A stretch of DNA of 7,328 nucleotides, from contig PHAM01000072.1 in the NCBI GenBank assembly GCA_002841685.1, positions 1 to 7,328 on the forward strand, in the 5' to 3' direction. Of this stretch, positions 6,953 to 7,328 are shown one piece after another. The notes beneath the pieces are model-generated. The model worked only from the letters and a program-made list of their open reading frames with translations, ran no database searches and was not told where the DNA came from. The position numbers were made by a program, and so were the translations under genes. Positions within the stretch are counted from its first letter, which is position 1. Every line of letters begins with the position of its first letter. The stretch is from Elusimicrobia bacterium HGW-Elusimicrobia-2. Its GTDB lineage: Bacteria; CG03.

Positions 6953-6970
6953 TGTACATAAAGATGTACG
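6953..6970 (+). promoter_or_regulatory. Probable YefM-type operator (two TGTACA-like repeats)
   Basis: TGTACA (6953-6958), inside the 8-base palindrome ATGTACAT, and TGTACG (6965-6970) lie 12 bases apart, each within a GATGTAC direct repeat (6951-6957 and 6963-6969). They cover the predicted transcription start. The E. coli yefM-yoeB operator is known to consist of a long and a short repeat with the core TGTACA, bound by YefM. The antitoxin encoded just downstream is of that family, so self-repression from this site is a strong inference. Confidence 0.7.
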
Positions 6971-6988
6971 TTTTAAGGGAGGTATGAT

Positions 6989-7249
6989 ATGACGACACTC
7001 ACAGCCACGGATGCCCGCCGCGAGTTTTTTGATATTATCAGCGGCGCGGCAAAAAGCCACAAAATATACAGGATCAGTCACCGCAAGGGCGCGACGGTGC
7101 TTATGTCCGAAGAGGACTATGAAAGCCTGATAGAATCGCTGGAGCTTCTTTCTATTCCCGGCTTCAGGGCGAGTATGAAAAAGTCTGTTCGCCAAATGAA
7201 AAAAGGCGAGACATTTTCCTTTGAAGAGGTGTTATATGCAACGCATTAA
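6989..7249 (+). CDS. Antitoxin, Phd/YefM family
   Basis: An 86-residue protein of the YefM/Phd antitoxin family, which binds DNA through an N-terminal dimer fold and neutralises a RelE-like Txe/YoeB RNase through its C-terminal part. The opening TTLTATDARREFFDIIS (2-18), the basic ISHRKGATVLMSEEDYESL (29-47) and the ELLSIPG block (52-58) are typical of the subgroup that pairs with Txe-type toxins. The C-terminal tail is charged, as expected for a flexible toxin-binding segment. AAGGGAGG (6975-6982), six bases ahead, is a strong ribosome site. The gene has its own promoter and a TGTACA operator, so autoregulation is expected. The partner toxin should overlap the 3' end, but only broken frames are found there. 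It is probably an orphan antitoxin that could now act only as a DNA-binding repressor or as protection against related toxins. Confidence 0.9.
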   Translation: MTTLTATDARREFFDIISGAAKSHKIYRISHRKGATVLMSEEDYESLIESLELLSIPGFRASMKKSVRQMKKGETFSFEEVLYATH

Positions 7250-7328
7250 ATAGATGCGCATAAGGATTTAAGGGTTTCATTAGGATGATCCCATTGGGTA
7301 AACTGATTTATAAGGGCTTTTTCGAGAA
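7236..7328 (+). pseudogene. Probable remnant of a Txe/YoeB-type toxin gene (cut by window end)
   Basis: The ATG at 7236 overlaps the antitoxin end by 14 bases, the normal arrangement for the toxin partner, but its frame stops after MQRIK. A shifted frame at 7253-7285 reads DAHKDLRVSLG, like the AxKDxKK block near residue 10 of Txe toxins. At 7300-7328 the frame reads KLIYKGFFE, and another frame reads TDL-stop-GLFRE. Together these resemble the toxin block EKLxGDLKGYxSRR that normally lies some 40 codons further on. This suggests a small deletion near the start plus an internal deletion. No open frame longer than about 15 codons fits. The matches are short and from memory, so chance similarity remains possible. 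Confidence 0.4.

Overview
The window is a bacterial biosynthetic operon followed by a small toxin-antitoxin type locus. All genes read rightward. Seven tightly packed genes (190-6904) encode ketol-acid reductoisomerase (ilvC), phosphatidylserine decarboxylase (psd), a CDP-diacylglycerol-serine O-phosphatidyltransferase (pssA), 2-isopropylmalate synthase (leuA), the two subunits of isopropylmalate isomerase (leuC, leuD) and a beta-decarboxylating dehydrogenase acting as LeuB. Gaps run from a 7-base overlap to 20 bases, so one polycistronic transcript is likely. A good promoter candidate lies at 128-156, just before ilvC. No intrinsic terminator is visible after leuB.

The genes make two products. 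IlvC belongs to the shared valine/isoleucine/leucine trunk, and LeuA, LeuCD and LeuB carry 2-ketoisovalerate to the leucine precursor 2-ketoisocaproate. Between them sit psd and pssA, which act in sequence to make phosphatidylserine and then phosphatidylethanolamine. From memory, the order ilvC-psd-pssA-leuA also occurs in Geobacter-like Desulfobacterota and some other deep-branching anaerobes. The acetolactate synthase genes (ilvB, ilvN) and ilvD are not in the window.

The end of the window (6905-7328) holds its own sigma70-type promoter with an extended -10, two TGTACA-type operator half-repeats, and a YefM/Phd-family antitoxin gene. Where the partner Txe/YoeB toxin should begin there are only short broken reading frames that look like fragments of such a toxin. 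I interpret this as an antitoxin left beside a decayed toxin.

The organism cannot be named. Moderate GC, frequent ATA and AGG/AGA codons, the short (archaeal-like) forms of LeuC and LeuD, and the archaeal/IDH-like LeuB suggest an uncultivated or deep-branching anaerobic bacterium (for instance Elusimicrobiota, Omnitrophota or Desulfobacterota-like). This is a weak inference.

The most interesting points are in the enzymes. IlvC carries an acidic residue and lacks the arginine in its NADP-recognition loop, which suggests NADH use. LeuB carries the Lys-Tyr pair that marks NADP+ use in E. coli isocitrate dehydrogenase. The usual cofactors of the two redox steps may therefore be exchanged. Psd has serine in place of the conserved catalytic-triad aspartate. 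I did not find a wholly new system.
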